DNA of 64,000 nucleotides, from the NCBI RefSeq assembly GCF_033297405.1, contig NW_026944228.1:730052-794051 (forward strand). The letters run 5' to 3'. The notes under the pieces are model-generated. The model was given only the letters and a program-made list of their open reading frames with translations, did not search any database and was not told the DNA's origin. Shown here piece by piece: positions 1 through 12,137 of the stretch. A program made the translations under genes and the position numbers. The stretch's first letter is position 1; each line of letters opens with the position of its first letter. Source of the stretch: Parathielavia appendiculata. Its lineage: Eukaryota > Ascomycota > Sordariomycetes > Sordariales > Chaetomiaceae.

Positions 1-110
1 GGGAACCGTCAGCACACAACCAAGACAGCGGCCATCGCAGCTTCACTTTGCTCCACCTTCTTTCATGATTTCGATCGGGGCTCCGAGGATACCGGAAGCG
101 CAAGGGAATC

Positions 111-2520
111 ATGGCTGAGGTGGAAAATGCCCCGACGTTCGGGTCGGAGCTCAGGGTTCGCACGATTCCAAGCCATACCCAAAATGGGGCTCACGCTGAC
201 GCAGATGTTGCAGGATGGCTTCAAGCCAGCCAATGCCTGGGTCGCCAACGGCATTGCCTGGCTCGATGATATACAGGCATTTTACCGCGAACGAAGTGCG
301 ATCGAGAAGGAGTACAGCGCCAAGCTCAATGCTCTGGCCAAGAAGTACTTTGAGAAGAAGACGCGCAAGTCGGCAAGCCTGAGCGTTGGCGACACTCCAA
401 CCATGACCCCCGGCTCGTTGGAAAGGTACGACTTGTGAAAATCCCCGGAATACACAGGTATGCGCGCGACGAGGCTTACATGGCAAACCAAGTGCCTCCC
501 TCACGACGTGGACTACACATCTCACGACTTTGGAGGCGCGGGCAGACGAACACGAACGTTACGGAAACGACCTGATTACCAAAGTCGCAGACCCCATGAA
601 ACACATGTCGGTACGATTCGAGGAACTGCGGAAGCGTCATGCCGAATACGCCGAAAAGCTGGAGAAAGAACGAGACTCGTCCTATGCTGATCTCCGGAAG
701 ATGAAGGGCAAATACGATGCTGCTTGCCAGGAGGTGGAGACCAAGCGCAAGAAAACCGAATCCGCATTCGACAAGGCCAAGGCGCAAAGCTCCTTCCAGC
801 AACAGATCCTCGAGATGAACAATGTCAAAAACACCTACTTGATTGCCATCAACGTTACCAACAAGTACAAGGAGAAATACTACTTCGAGTACCTCCCCGA
901 AATTATGGACAGCCTACAGGACCTCTCTGAGTTTCGCACACTCAGATTGAACGGCCTTTGGACTTTGGCCTCCAAGCTCGAGGCCAACATGCTCCAGCAG
1001 AGCTCCAGCCAGGTCGATCATCTCAGCCAAGAGATTACACGAAACCAGCCGCACCTCGACTCGATGATGTACATACGGCACAACATGGGTTCCTTTCAAG
1101 AGCCCCCAGACAAAATCTTCGAGCCGAGCCCGGTATGGCATGACGAACCCACCATGATCGTTGACGAGGCCGCCAAAGTCTACCTGCGCAATCTGCTCAA
1201 CAAGTCCAAAAGCCAGCTTGGAGACTTACGACGCGAGGCGGACAAGAAGAGGCGGGAAGTGGAGGCGATAAAGCGGGTGAAGCAGAAGATCCGGGACGGA
1301 ACGGAGCAAAAGGACGAAGTGGCCGTGGTATCGCAGATGTTCTCCATGCAGGAAGACCTACACCAGGTGGAGAGGAAGCGTCTCATGGCCGAGGTCGAGA
1401 CATCCACCATCACATCGGCCGTCGGCGATGTGACGCTCGGGGCAAAGAACCATAACTTCAAGTCACAGACATTCAAGATTCCCACGAACTGTGACCTTTG
1501 CGGGGAGAGGATATGGGGCCTATCAGCCAAGGGGTTCGACTGCCGCGACTGCGGCTACACCTGTCACAGCAAGTGCGAGATGAAGGTGCCGGCCGAGTGC
1601 CCCGGGGAGCAATCAAAGGAGGAGCGCAAAAAGCTGAAGCAGGAACGCCAATCGGCGGCCAACGCGTTGCTGAAGCCGAGCGGGCCACCGGAACACGTGG
1701 TCGAGCTGCCCGCACTCAGCCGCTCCGACACGGTGACATCCAAGACGTCAGGGTATGCCGCCAGCTCGCAGCGATCCATGACAGGTCCAATATCGCCGTC
1801 GGAGGAGGCGCCGGCGTCAGAAGTGCCGAGCTCGACCCGTCCCGCGGGCACAGCCACAACAGGCGCCGTCAGGAAGAACCGTGTCATCGCGCCCCCGCCG
1901 TCCGCCTACATTAGCGAGCTGCCGGGAAGTGCCCCGAACGGCTCGTTGGGGCAGAAGGGCAAGATGCTGTACAGCTTCGAGGCCGGAGGAGCGGGAGAGT
2001 TGAGTGTGCCGGAAGGGCGGGATCTCGTCGTGCTGGAGCCCGATAGTAAGTCAACCCCTACGACTCACACACAAATTCACACCCATGACTAACGCACTTG
2101 CTCACAGCCGGATCCGGCTGGGTCAAAGTCCGGGCGGGCTACAAGGAAGGCCTCGTCCCAGCGAGCTACATCGAACTATCATCCTCGGCACCAGCAGCAG
2201 CCATCGCGCCGCAGCACACGGGGCAATCGGCGCGGCCGCCGTCGACCTACTCCAACAGCGGTTCCTCAATAGGAACGTCGTCGCTTTCTCCGGCTGGGGG
2301 GAAGAAGAAGGGGCCCGCGGTAGCGCCGAGGCGGGGTGCCAAGAAACTCAGGTACGTCGAGGCCATGTACGACTACACGGCGCAGAGCGACGCCGAGCAC
2401 AGCATGGTCGAGGGCGAGCGGTTTGTGCTCATCAAGGAGGACCCTGGGGACGGGTGGGCGGAGGTGGAGAAGAGCGGGATTACGAAGAGCGTGCCGGCGA
2501 GTTATATACAGGTTGTTTAG
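111..2520 (+). CDS. BZZ1: BZZ1-type F-BAR, C1 and double-SH3 actin regulator
   Basis: Four exons are inferred: 111-155, 214-425, 493-2045 and 2108-2520, joining in phase to give 740 residues. The 58-nt first intron has a CTGAC branch site and restores the family start TFGSELR-DGFKPANAW. Domains in order: an F-BAR/FCH coiled-coil module (about residues 8-270), a C1 zinc finger (about 405-455, with the HNF, CDLCG and HSKCE cysteine/histidine pattern), a low-complexity linker, and two SH3 domains (about 575-628 and 685-740, the last ending the protein). In the yeast Bzz1/syndapin-like family, F-BAR binds curved plasma membrane and the SH3 domains recruit WASP/Las17 to start Arp2/3 actin assembly at endocytic sites. 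That role is inferred from the family. The C1 finger is usual in filamentous fungal members. No frameshift or missing domain is visible. Confidence 0.93.
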
Positions 2521-3661
2521 CGGAAGGTGGGGTGGTGGCTTCGGGTGGGAGTGACGGGAAAGGAGGTGAGATTACTGCATGGTGTTCTCCTGCAGGCTGG
2601 AATAGAGAAGAAATCGTGGGGGTTTAGCGTGGCCCCTTTAGGGGATGGGAGTTGCAAGGTGCCTACGGCACAGGGCAGTTATTTCAGTGGAAACAAAGTG
2701 GTGGGGCAACCCAACATTGTCAAGACTCTTTTTGGGGTCCCTGAATCGCCCGTGCCCTCTCATATTTCGCCTTTAGTCAGGCCCTGCCCATCTTGTTCCG
2801 GTGAGGGATGGTGAGTATCACCGATCAGGCGGCCTTATACCTTACAACGAGTTTTTAGAGTAGAATTTCAAGATCAGGGATCCAAACTGTGGCAAGGCGA
2901 ATCTTGGTGACTTGGCTCGGCAGACCCTAAATCAAAATCTTGGGGACTGGCGTGAACGTCAATCAGTTTCCGCTGGCTATCTTGTGGTAAATTCATGTAT
3001 CGCAGACACAAGGCATTGAAAATCATCAGTAGTGCAGCCTGGACTTTCATGTAGCAACGCAACTGCAAGTGTTCCCGTCGTCGAGAAACGCCCCCAGTAG
3101 GTAGTGCAGACAAAGCGTGTTAGTGCGCCAGCACTAACAGAATGCAGATGGCCGAGAGCCGAATACCAATGATGGCAACACTGAACAGACTCCACGATTA
3201 TACCCAGTAATATTCAGGGCAATTGTCGCCGTGGACCATGGATCAGATGGTCGGGTGGAAACGCCCGGTTGCCGGGGCAAGTGCCCGCCTTGGAAGTTGA
3301 TGAGCAGCCGCTGGTTATTACCTGTCAGGTACGGAGAATGGTTGGACAGTTGCCCGTCTGCCAACTGTGTGTGGGTCGCTCCTGTCTACCATTCTGTTAC
3401 TTGCCTGCAAACCTGGAAGTTCCACCGTGGAACTCGTGTGCGACTCCCCGTCCACTTTCTCCTGGTGATCACTCCTCCTCGTAATCTTCTCCTGTTTCAC
3501 GTCTCTCGCTCAGCTTGCCATAAACACGATCGTTCTGCCATCGCATTGCACTCTTTATTACAAAACCACACCATCTCTGCATCCAACGCTTCTCGAAGAG
3601 CCCGAAACTCCAACACCAGTCTTGGCAGCGAGCTTGGCGATCGATCTTCCCGCGCGCCAAG
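2521..3661. other. Intergenic, BZZ1 to GH72 gene
   Basis: This is the 3' flank of BZZ1 followed by the promoter and 5' UTR of the GH72 gene. The last 200 bases are pyrimidine-rich, as is common before fungal start codons. Short open frames on both strands have no recognisable protein family. I see no RNA gene. Confidence 0.6.
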
Positions 3662-5320
3662 ATGAGATCCGCCGTCTTGGGGCCCGTCTTGGCAACCGCC
3701 TTTGGCCTGGGTGTGACCAAGCCGACAGCCACCACTCCAGAGCCGCCCAGCAAGCGGGCATCGCTGCCGACCGTCACCGTGTCTGGGAATGGTAGGATGC
3801 TCGATAAATGGCCTGGGGAGAGGAGAATTAGGAGGACAGAATCTCTGGCTAACACGGACTCGGTGCAGCATTCTGGCAGGGCGACACACGCTTCTACGTC
3901 CGGGGCATCGACTACCAGCCGGGAGGGTCTTCTCGGATGCAAGATCCTCTGACTGACACCGTGGTTTGCAAGCGGGACATTGCCGAGTTCAAGAAGCTAG
4001 GCGTCAACACCATCCGCGTCTATATCACCGACAACTCGGCCGACCACGACGAGTGCATGCAGGCCCTCGCCGACGCCGGCATTTACGTTATTATCGACGC
4101 CAACAACCCTCTCTACTCGATCAACCGTCTCGACCCTGCGCCGTCGTACAACACAAAGTATCTCCAGAGCGTCTTCGCTACCATCGACGACTTCATAAAG
4201 TTTGACAATACACTAGCCTTCTTCTCGGGCAACGAGGTCATCAACGACAATGTCACGAGCACCCTGGCCGCTCGCTATGTCAAGGCCGTCACCCGCGACA
4301 TGCGCCAGTACATCCGGAGCCGCGGGTACCGCACCGTTCCCGTCGGCTACTCGGCCGCTGACGTGGCCCAGAATCGCATGCAGCTGGCGCACTACATGAA
4401 CTGCGGTACCGACGACGAGCGGAGTGATTTCTTTGCTTTCGTAAGTCGCTTCCCATGTAATGGTCATTGGCTCGAGACATTGACATCTTTAGAACGACTA
4501 CTCGTGGTGCAACTCCAATTTCCAAGAATCCGGCTGGGACCAAAAGGTGAAGAACTTTACCGGCTACGGTATCGCTATTTTGTACGATATTATTCCTACC
4601 ACTTCCCACAACTAACGGACATCTCACTGAGCCCCACTGCCAATAACAACAGTCTCTCCGAGTACGGCTGCCTTACCAACGGCCGCGACTTCGGTGAGGT
4701 CGCCGCGCTCATGGGCGACAAGATGACGAGCGTCTACTCGGGCGGGCTGATGTACGAGTACGCGCTGGAGGAAAACGGCTACGGCATCGTCAAGATCCCA
4801 AGCCCGGAGGCGTCTACCGTGCAGGAGCAGGACGGCTTTGCAAAGTTTGCCTCGGCCCTCAAGGCGAACCCGGCCCCGACGGGCAACGGCGGCTTCACGT
4901 CGACGACGCACTCGGTCGCTTGCCCGACCAAGGACGCGAATTGGCTTGTGGATAGCACGCTTCTGCCGGCGATTCCTGACGGTGCGAAGAAGGTAAGTTT
5001 ACTATCTTTGCAAGGACTGCTACTGCCTGGTGTAACTTTTCGGCTGTATGACCGCTGGGTTTTGAGGGTAGTTTTGCTGACGGTAGTTGCAGCTCATGTC
5101 GGACGGCGCGGGCAGCGGTCCGGGCCTGAAGGGCGCGGGATCGCAGAATGCTGCAGATGGAACCAGCACCGGAGATGCCACGCCCGGTTCGGGGTCGGCC
5201 ACTGTCACGCCGTCTGGCAGTGAGAGTGGCGAAAAGAATGTCGGGAGCGTCGACAGGGCGCCGTTTGTTGTCGCGGGGCTGGTGGCCGTGTTGACTCTGA
5301 CTGGGACTCTGCTGCTCTAA
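3662..5320 (+). CDS. GPI-anchored beta-1,3-glucanosyltransferase, GH72 (GEL/GAS family)
   Basis: Five exons are inferred: 3662-3791, 3869-4440, 4493-4581, 4653-4992 and 5093-5320, giving 452 residues. The enzyme cuts beta-1,3-glucan and rejoins the new end to another chain, elongating wall glucan at the cell surface. An N-terminal hydrophobic stretch fits a secretion signal. The GH72 barrel follows, with WQGDTRFYVRGIDYQPGG near its start. The two catalytic glutamates are visible: the acid/base in FFSGNEVIND (residue 166) and the nucleophile in FLSEYGC (residue 267, whose codon lies just after an exon junction). After the barrel comes a Ser/Thr/Gly-rich stretch and a hydrophobic tail ending TGTLLL, as expected for GPI attachment. 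No CBM43/X8 cysteine module is present, so it resembles the short Gel1-type class. Branch sites such as CTAAC support the introns. Confidence 0.93.
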
Positions 5321-5801
5321 GGGTTGACGGGTGAGGGTACCTTTGTTCCTCATCTTGTCTTGGGCAATTCAGCGACTGTCCTTGCCCTTGTGTGGGATAG
5401 GTTAATATTACATTGGAGGCATGTGTACTTGAGTCCGTGGGACGGAAAATAAGGTGCACTCAGTTGAATCAGCAACCATGCGGTTCAATAAGCCCAGTGT
5501 GGTGGTGAACGACTGACGACACAATTACTGTCTACCACTGGTGGCACATCCACTATTCAGGACGTTCAGGTTTTTGAAGCATGACTGGACATATTTTCCA
5601 TCAACCTCACAGCCCGCGGCATTCCAGATCTACACGACGTAGCACATTCGCCCGCTCGGGTTTTTACGCTGTTGTTGACACGCTGCACCATCTCCTTTGA
5701 CCACTTTCGCTCTCACACCTTCTTTTCCCTCCCAATGTTATCTTATTAGGTCTTCTCTCACCATGTCGGACAGGTGCGGCATTCCCAGGCGGCAAGGGAT
5801 A
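5321..5801. other. Intergenic, GH72 gene to pseudogene
   Basis: This is the 3' flank of the GH72 gene and the decayed upstream part of the following pseudogene. No RNA gene, repeat or open frame of note is visible. Confidence 0.6.
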
Positions 5802-7265
5802 ATGACTCGCGCCTCGGCAAGGAGGAACGCTTTCAAGTGGAATTCTCCGCCTTATGACATCTAACTGACAATGTTGGAGGCGATTCCACAGCAGAAGCAT
5901 CCCGGCTGGACGTCTCTGGCTTGGGTCTGCAGAGAATGGCAGCTCACTATAGAGAAGGAAAACTTCCGGCAGCTGAAGCTGCAAGCGCCTTGCCTCGATA
6001 GCCTGGAACGTCTGAGCGTCCGGCAGAGAGGGCTAGTTCGACATGTCCTGCTCGACATTGAGTTACCGAGATGCACGTGTCGATCGTGCAAGTGAGAGGA
6101 GTCGGGGTTCTGGAGCGAGCGCAACAACATGATTCTCAGTATGGAGGCTTCTCGGTATCCTCGGCACCTGGAAATCGGCCCGTGGTTTGACGTTGGAGCT
6201 CAGCGTGCATTGCCCCAGCGATTCGCACCTCTGGTTCAAGAACTATTGTTTCGCCTCGGACGCCGAAGCCAGCGAAAGGGAAGCCGAATGCAACTGGCAC
6301 GATCCGAAGCACGGCTGGATCCGCGGCCGTCAGGTCACGGATCCTCCCTTATTAGCTATATTGCGACTCTTCGCATGGATATCCCTATCCAATTCATGTC
6401 ATTCTTTGATGGAAAGACTTTCTCAACTGGACAGCGTCACGTGTCTGGTGATCCGTCGACAGCTACGTCGCCGGCTTTTCCCGTCTTCTTTTGCACTTAT
6501 ATTGAACAAACTTTCTTGTCTGGAACGCTTGGTCTACGAGCGCATAGCGGCAGTGGCATGACGGGGGCAAGGTGCTCCATGACTGGGGTAAGTAATCGAC
6601 ATCACCCTCTCAACTCGGCCGCTAATATCTGGTTGCGGGATTCCTCGCCTGGTTCAAGAAGGCCTTCCCCAAACTCTTCGGAGAGTGACGGTATTCCAAG
6701 AATTCAGCAACAGGATTACTGCAGCACTGAGCAATTCCCAGATGTCCCCCTGGCTGGGAGTGGACGGCTCCAACGTCGTAGATCCTGGAATTGGCGCGGC
6801 TTTGCCTCCAGGAGTCTCGACCTCGAACAGCTCTCTGTCACGTACATGGTCAACGCTGAGGATTTCTTTCGAGCGTGCCAGCCAACCTGACCCTGGTACC
6901 GCCTGCAGTCTCTCGCGCTCACCTCGCAGCTCCTACAACGTACGGCAAGCTTCCAGAAGATTGACGCCTTGCTGTACGAAGCTGGCAGCACCGCATTGCA
7001 GATGCCTGGACTGCGCAGCATGGTGCTCTGGAATGGCGGCGAGGGGAACGCCTGTGAATTCATATACCGTACCGACAGCGCCCATGCATCTGTCAATTGG
7101 CGCAGTATGTGGGATATGGAGCTGAGCCCTCGTGTTGTGGAAATATGGCAACACGTTGCCTTCGAAAGCTGTTCGCTGGCACTCCGTGTCGGCAAGCATA
7201 GACTTCGTGGTGTGATAGGGTCCATGGCAATGCCATTCATCATCCGAGCCTGCCCTGTCAGATAG
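5802..7265 (+). pseudogene. Decayed F-box-like / DUF6546-type gene
   Basis: Consecutive pieces of one protein can be read only by changing frame. In one frame, 5802-6150 gives an F-box-like start (MLEAIPQQKHPGW, LAWVCREWQ, VRQRGLVRHV) interrupted by TAA at 5862-5864 and TGA at 6093-6095. From about 6150 to 6545 the reading moves by one base (ARGLTLELSVHCPSDSHLWF, WHDPKHGWIRGRQV, TCLVIRRQLRRR). It then shifts again at about 6545 (RQWHDGGKVLHDW), runs into an intron-like segment, and continues as LRRVTVFQEFSNRI. From about 6795 it reads DLEQLSVTYMVNAEDFF, TGA at 6888-6890, and then ALLYEAG and MVLWNGGEGNACEF. The whole resembles fungal DUF6546/F-box-like proteins of unknown function, an assignment made from memory of the family. 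Three in-frame stops plus at least three frameshifts make a working product very unlikely. Confidence 0.8.
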
Positions 7266-7607
7266 TCACGCCTGCATCTCTCAGACAAATACGGAGGGAA
7301 GCAATGCTGCGCGCAACATGAGCAGGTTCTCCCGGTTGAAAGAAGAAGAAGAGAATGGAGGAACTTTAAAAAAGGGGAAATACCATGGAAATAGAAGAAA
7401 GCGAGGATACTGAGAAAGAGAGAACGGAAAAGGAAAAGAAATGGGAGGCAAAGTGGCGTTTTCAAAGCATCTTTCGAGTATCAAGAAGTTTCGAGCCACA
7501 ACAACATTCCACCCCTTTCCACACCCAAATCCTACCTCACACCATCCCAATCGCATATCTCCCCTAAACGTAACGCACCCTCCCCCCAGACCACCTTCCT
7601 CCCGAAA
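7266..7607. other. Intergenic, pseudogene to methionine sulfoxide reductase
   Basis: This holds the 3' flanks of two convergent units. A purine-rich GAAAGAAAGAG-like stretch lies around 7335-7445. Nothing else is recognised. Confidence 0.55.
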
Positions 7608-8662
7608 CTAAGGCCAGTCACAAGCGGCGCCAACAACCGCCGCAAACCTCTCCAGCCACAGCCGATCCACCTCATCAAACCCATCGACAACCGCACAGTC
7701 GACGTCAATGATGGCCACGATCCCCTTGCCGGCGACGGCAATGGGCACGACAATCTCGCTACGGCTGGCCCCGTCGCAGGCGATGTGGCCCGGGAACGCG
7801 TCGACGTCGGGCACGAGCTGCGTCTGCTGCGTCGACGCCGCCGTGCCGCACACCCCGCGCCCGAAGGCGATGGTCTGGCAGGCTACTTTGCCCTGGAAAG
7901 GACCGAGGATGAGTTGCGGGCGGGTTGGTGGGGAGAGTGGGTTGAGGGTGTAGAAGCCTGTTTGTTTGGGGGTGTTTTGATTGTCAGTTGGGATTGGAAG
8001 GGTTTTGAAAGAAAAAGGGGGGTTTCAAGGGGGGGTGGAAGGTTGGTGGAGTTAGATGCGATGTGAGACTGACCTGCCCAGTTGACTTGGTTGCTTGGGA
8101 AAGGGAGGGATTTGTAAGCGTGCCAAAGAAGCGAGGCCGCATTGGCTAGGTTGCTGTGGGATTGGGCTGGGTGTAAGTGTCCTATACTAGGAAGGAGAGC
8201 TGTCTTTCACGGGTTTTGAAGCAGTCAGGGAACCACACACCAAACCTGAGAAAAGAGGAATGTTAGCATCGATCAGCACCCAGCACAGAAGAAACGACAA
8301 TAGAGCAACACGCCGTGACAACTCTCCTCCTTGGGGTCCGTGACAGTTGTCCTACTTGGTATCTCACCCCTTGTGATGGAGCCCGTGAGAGACGTGACCA
8401 GAGTGTACGACCCTTACTGGATAGAGGAGTCATTGTGGTTTCAAAACCATAAGCCGCATCGGTATACACCTACCCAGTTCCGCTGCTCAAAGAAGAGGCC
8501 CTCGGCCTGGTCCAAGACCTGTTGGTAGGCCTGCTCCTTGGTGATGCCCTCGGCAAAGGTGGATGCATCGGCGTGAACCTATAAGTGACGGATCAGAATC
8601 TTGACTCGAAACTCAGAGAACAGGTGGCAGAAGTCTGGTGAACAAACCATGTTGACCGACAT
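7608..8662 (-). CDS. Free methionine-(R)-sulfoxide reductase, GAF domain (fRMsr)
   Basis: Five exons on the minus strand are inferred: 8662-8648, 8578-8474, 8245-8241, 8153-8074 and 7957-7608, giving 184 residues. The enzyme reduces free methionine-R-sulfoxide in the cytosol with thioredoxin as donor. It is a single GAF domain. The three cysteines of the family are present: two ten residues apart in VACQTIAFGRGVCGT and one in HIACDGAS. Other matches are WAGFY, the PFQGKVACQTIAFG segment and the end ERFAAVVGAACDW. The third exon is only 5 nt (GTTTG). It lies between CTCAG and GTGTGT, and without it the conserved NW-VC-NLANAASLLWHAY cannot be read in frame. The first exon is 15 nt and encodes MSVNM. 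Length matches the family. The model is consistent end to end, but the tiny exons call for transcript support. Confidence 0.9.
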
Positions 8663-9182
8663 GACCGAGGAAGGCTCGGGTCAGCACTGTACGGTAAAAC
8701 TCCTGTTCAAATCCAATATAACTAGTGCTGCTGGGTGATATTGGAAGAAATGGCGAGGGAGTGGGGTTCTCTGCCATGGCGCCATTTTCAGGGGATCCAT
8801 TAAAACACCTCGCCAGTTGGGGAGATTACAGTGTGACTCCCAACCCTGAATGCACCGGGATCAACACACGATCATGAACGAGCCGAGCTCTTACCTCTTA
8901 CCTCAAGGCTGGAAGGCCAAGTGGTAACATAGCCAAGATATTGAAAGGGACCTATTTGAGGACGCCGCCAAGTGAATCATGACAACCACACCTATAGTAG
9001 GTAGTTACCCTCCTTAGGTGAAAAGTTGAGCCGTGTGTGACTTGCCCATGCTATTCTCAGGGGTATAATAACGAATGGGGGTATACAATAACAAATGAAA
9101 GCCATCGCCATGCCAACCCCTGAATCAGTCCCAACCCGTAACACTCAACACCTACTACCCCAAGAAATATATCGACGAAAAT
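8663..9182. other. Promoter of fRMsr and 3' flank of DUF6536 gene
   Basis: No coding sequence or RNA gene is recognisable. The stretch is less GC-rich than the flanking genes. Confidence 0.5.
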
Positions 9183-12137
9183 TCAAGCATAATTTCTCCC
9201 TGGCACAACCACTCCCGCCCTCCCAGCGGTAAAACCACAGTGGCTGACCCCGAACCCAACCCCCTCCCTTACCACTCCCCACATAACCGGCTCCCTCCAC
9301 AGCCCCTTCTCCCTCGCCAGTGGGTGACAGCGTGCGCTCAGAACAGCACTGCACGACCCACCCGGCAACGCCATCGGATTCCCGAACATATCCCCGTTTA
9401 CCACACCCACCGGCGGCGCCCGTCTCAGCCCCAATCCCACAACCGCCACCGCAAGGAGTACGAAGACCACCAACAAAACAAGCAAACCCAGCCCACTAAA
9501 CCCAAGCGCCACAATCGTCCTCTCACCAGCAGGAGATGGAACCCTTGATCCAGAAGACAGAGACAGCGCCTCGTCACCCGACAGCGACGATATATGCACT
9601 TCCTCCAGCCGCACCGACACGGCAAAAAAGCTCTGACTCAAAATAAACGCCAACCCCATAAAGCACGCCATGAGCAGCGCCGACACCGGAACAGGCAGCG
9701 TGAGATATACCGACGTGGTCTGCTCCCCTTCGGCGTCGTCCGCCGACACGCGCAGCGATCGGGGGGCCGGACCGGTCGCGAACAGGGCTGATTCCTGCGA
9801 GAGATAGTACGTCGTCAGGAGCGCGTTAACGGCGAGGTAGAGATTTGCGAGGAGGAGCTGCGGGAGGGAGGCTAGGACGGCTGCTGCTGAGGGCGGGATG
9901 GATGACGCTGGGAGGAGGATCAAGGCATGCGGAGAGGGGGTGCTCCCGAAGGGGGGGAGGTGTTGGGGTGTTGTTGTTTCAGGGTGAGAGGGGGTAAGAG
10001 AGAAGGCTAAGCCTCCCGCGCAGAGGCTGATGCAGGCTACCCAGAGGGAGAAGGTCGCTAGCCAGCGGGCGCCGGAGACGCTGCGGAGCCAGCGGTGGGT
10101 TCTGGGGACCCAGAATTTGGACTCCTGGAGCGGCCAGCGGCCGTGACGGACGTCGGATTTCGAGAGGAGGCAGGCGCCTTGTGTGGTTGGATCGGGATCC
10201 TGGAGGAAGGAAGAGATGGCGTCGCCGAGGGTGGCGAGAGGGCGGAAGGACGAGGGACGTCTGAAGAGGACGGTGGCCGTCGCTAGGAGGGTAATTGCGT
10301 TGACGAGGGCGACGGACCCGAGGAGAGGGGCGTTCAGGCTGACTTCGCAAGTTGGAGCGGCGGCGGGGAAGGCTAGACAATATTGGATGGCGGACGCAGT
10401 GGGGACTAGGTCCTGGATGGTACCCAGAGAGGTCTGAATGAGAGATGCGGAGCTGGAGGCGGAGATTAGGAGGACGGCCGAGTACTCCGTCTCGAACTCT
10501 GCGCTGAACTGGTTGATACATGCCGACGCGGAAAGCCGGACAGTCTCCCCTCGAGCTGCTCGCTGCTGAAGAGTCTCAAGATCGACGCGACTCAACCCGC
10601 CAACGTTGTTTGATGAGTCGCTGTTAAAAGAAGCGCCCGCGACGAAGGGCTCGCTGACCAAGGCGGCCTTGTAGTTCGGCGCCGTCTGTGAGACGTATAT
10701 TACAGCATTATACCTAGCCCCTCGGTCAGCAAGTTCCCCCTTCTCCCCATCTACCCCGGAAGAACTTACATTATCTGCGTCAGGACAGCCATCACCAACA
10801 CCATAACCGCCAGAAAGCCCCTGCCCCTTTCAATTCGTCGAATACCCCGAAATGACGGGATCCCAATATCTAGCCACTCCCTCCCCAGATGCGCCGCCGT
10901 CACTTCCTCCCGCGTCGGACTGGCAATGACCTGGAAAGTGTAGTTTGCCCCGGCCACCAAGACCACCACAAATACACTAATCACCGCATGCAGCCCGCCC
11001 TCCGGCCCCCTCGCCGCGGCGCACGGCCCGACGAAAAAAGCCGACCTTTCGCCGTCAAGGGACACCCGCGAGATGGCCACAACGAGGCACACAAACCCAG
11101 CCATCAGCACCACAAACACAGCCAGCACATTCATCGCGACCCCAGCCCGCCATCCGCTAAGCCACCTCGTACCTCCCCTCCTCTTCCAGTTCTTATCACC
11201 ACCATTCCCCTTTTCACCGGTAAAACCTCCAGAGACCCTATCCCAAACAACCGACGAGCCCAAGAAACCCTGCTCCTCTTCCCCCACCACGGGATGTTCA
11301 CCCCCAGCTTCGCGATCGCAATCGCGAGAATCAACCCCTTCGATCCCGGCTTCCAAGACATGAACACTATCGTCAGGATAGATGCGAACTCCCCTCTCAT
11401 CATAGAAGTCCGCCACCCCTGACCGGTGCTGCTGGTGTTGGGGGTGGGGGTGCTCGGAAGGCACGACGATCTGGACAACGCAGTGCTTTTTCTGGGGCGT
11501 AATTGTTCGCTCTTGCTTCTCGGCCTCGTCGCTGTTGCGGGAGGTGTAATAGCGGTCGCGGTGAGGGATCATGATGGGGGTCTCTGGGTGCTGCTGCTGG
11601 ATGGTGAGGGTTGACTCGGGCGTGGTGTTGCTGTTGATGCTGCTGCGGAGAAAGCGGAGGAAGGTGGCGACGTAATCGGGGACCAGGCTTACCCGGCTTG
11701 TTGGGGTTTCCTCTGAGGAGCCGTTGCTAATGGTTTTGTTGGTGGTGGTTTGGGGATGGGGATGAGGGCTGTCGGGTTGCCACGTTGAGTGGAAGGCTGA
11801 TGATGACGATGCTCGACGATGTTGGTGGTGATGGCAGGAAGGGGAGGCTGGGCTGGCGGGGTCGTTGTCTGTTGTTGCTGTGGTTATTGTAGTAGTAGTG
11901 ATGATGCTTTGGAAGGGCCATTGGGCGCTTTGCCAGCCTGGGCTGCGGCGGGCTATCGAGAAGGGGCGTGAGTCTCTCACTCTGGGAGGTGTTAGTTTGG
12001 GTCTATGCTCTAGGGTCGAGTGAAAAGGGTGAAAGTGCGGCAACGTACCGAGTTACCTGGGCAATCTCTCCGTTCTCATCCCATGTGTAGCGGTACGTGG
12101 ACGGCCCATGGTCCCGAGGAGGTATTAGCATTTCCAT
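9183..12137 (-). CDS. DUF6536 multi-pass membrane protein, function unknown
   Basis: Three exons on the minus strand are inferred: 12137-12049, 11981-10770 and 10713-9183, giving 943 residues. The start at 12137 is chosen because it gives YRYTWDENGEIAQ, typical of the family's first exon, and an upstream in-frame TAA closes the frame. A long polar, low-complexity N-terminal region rich in Thr, His, Gln and Ser follows. Then comes the conserved block: GWRAGVAMN, a membrane helix, FFVGPCAAARGPEGGLH, another helix (VISVFVVVLVAGANYTFQVI), PTREEVTAAHLGREWLDIG and RGIRRIERGRG. The second exon adds YNAVIYVSQTAP and several more hydrophobic segments. It ends in the family tail GSCSAVLSARCHPL, VMWGVV and GVSHC. 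Homologues are widespread in Pezizomycotina but lack a known role. The DUF number is recalled from family knowledge. The short first exon is the least certain part. Confidence 0.85.

Noticed and set aside
5802..7265. Reading the DUF6546-like locus as a working multi-intron gene
   Set aside because: The frame changes lack donor and acceptor pairs at most breakpoints, and in-frame stops interrupt conserved segments.
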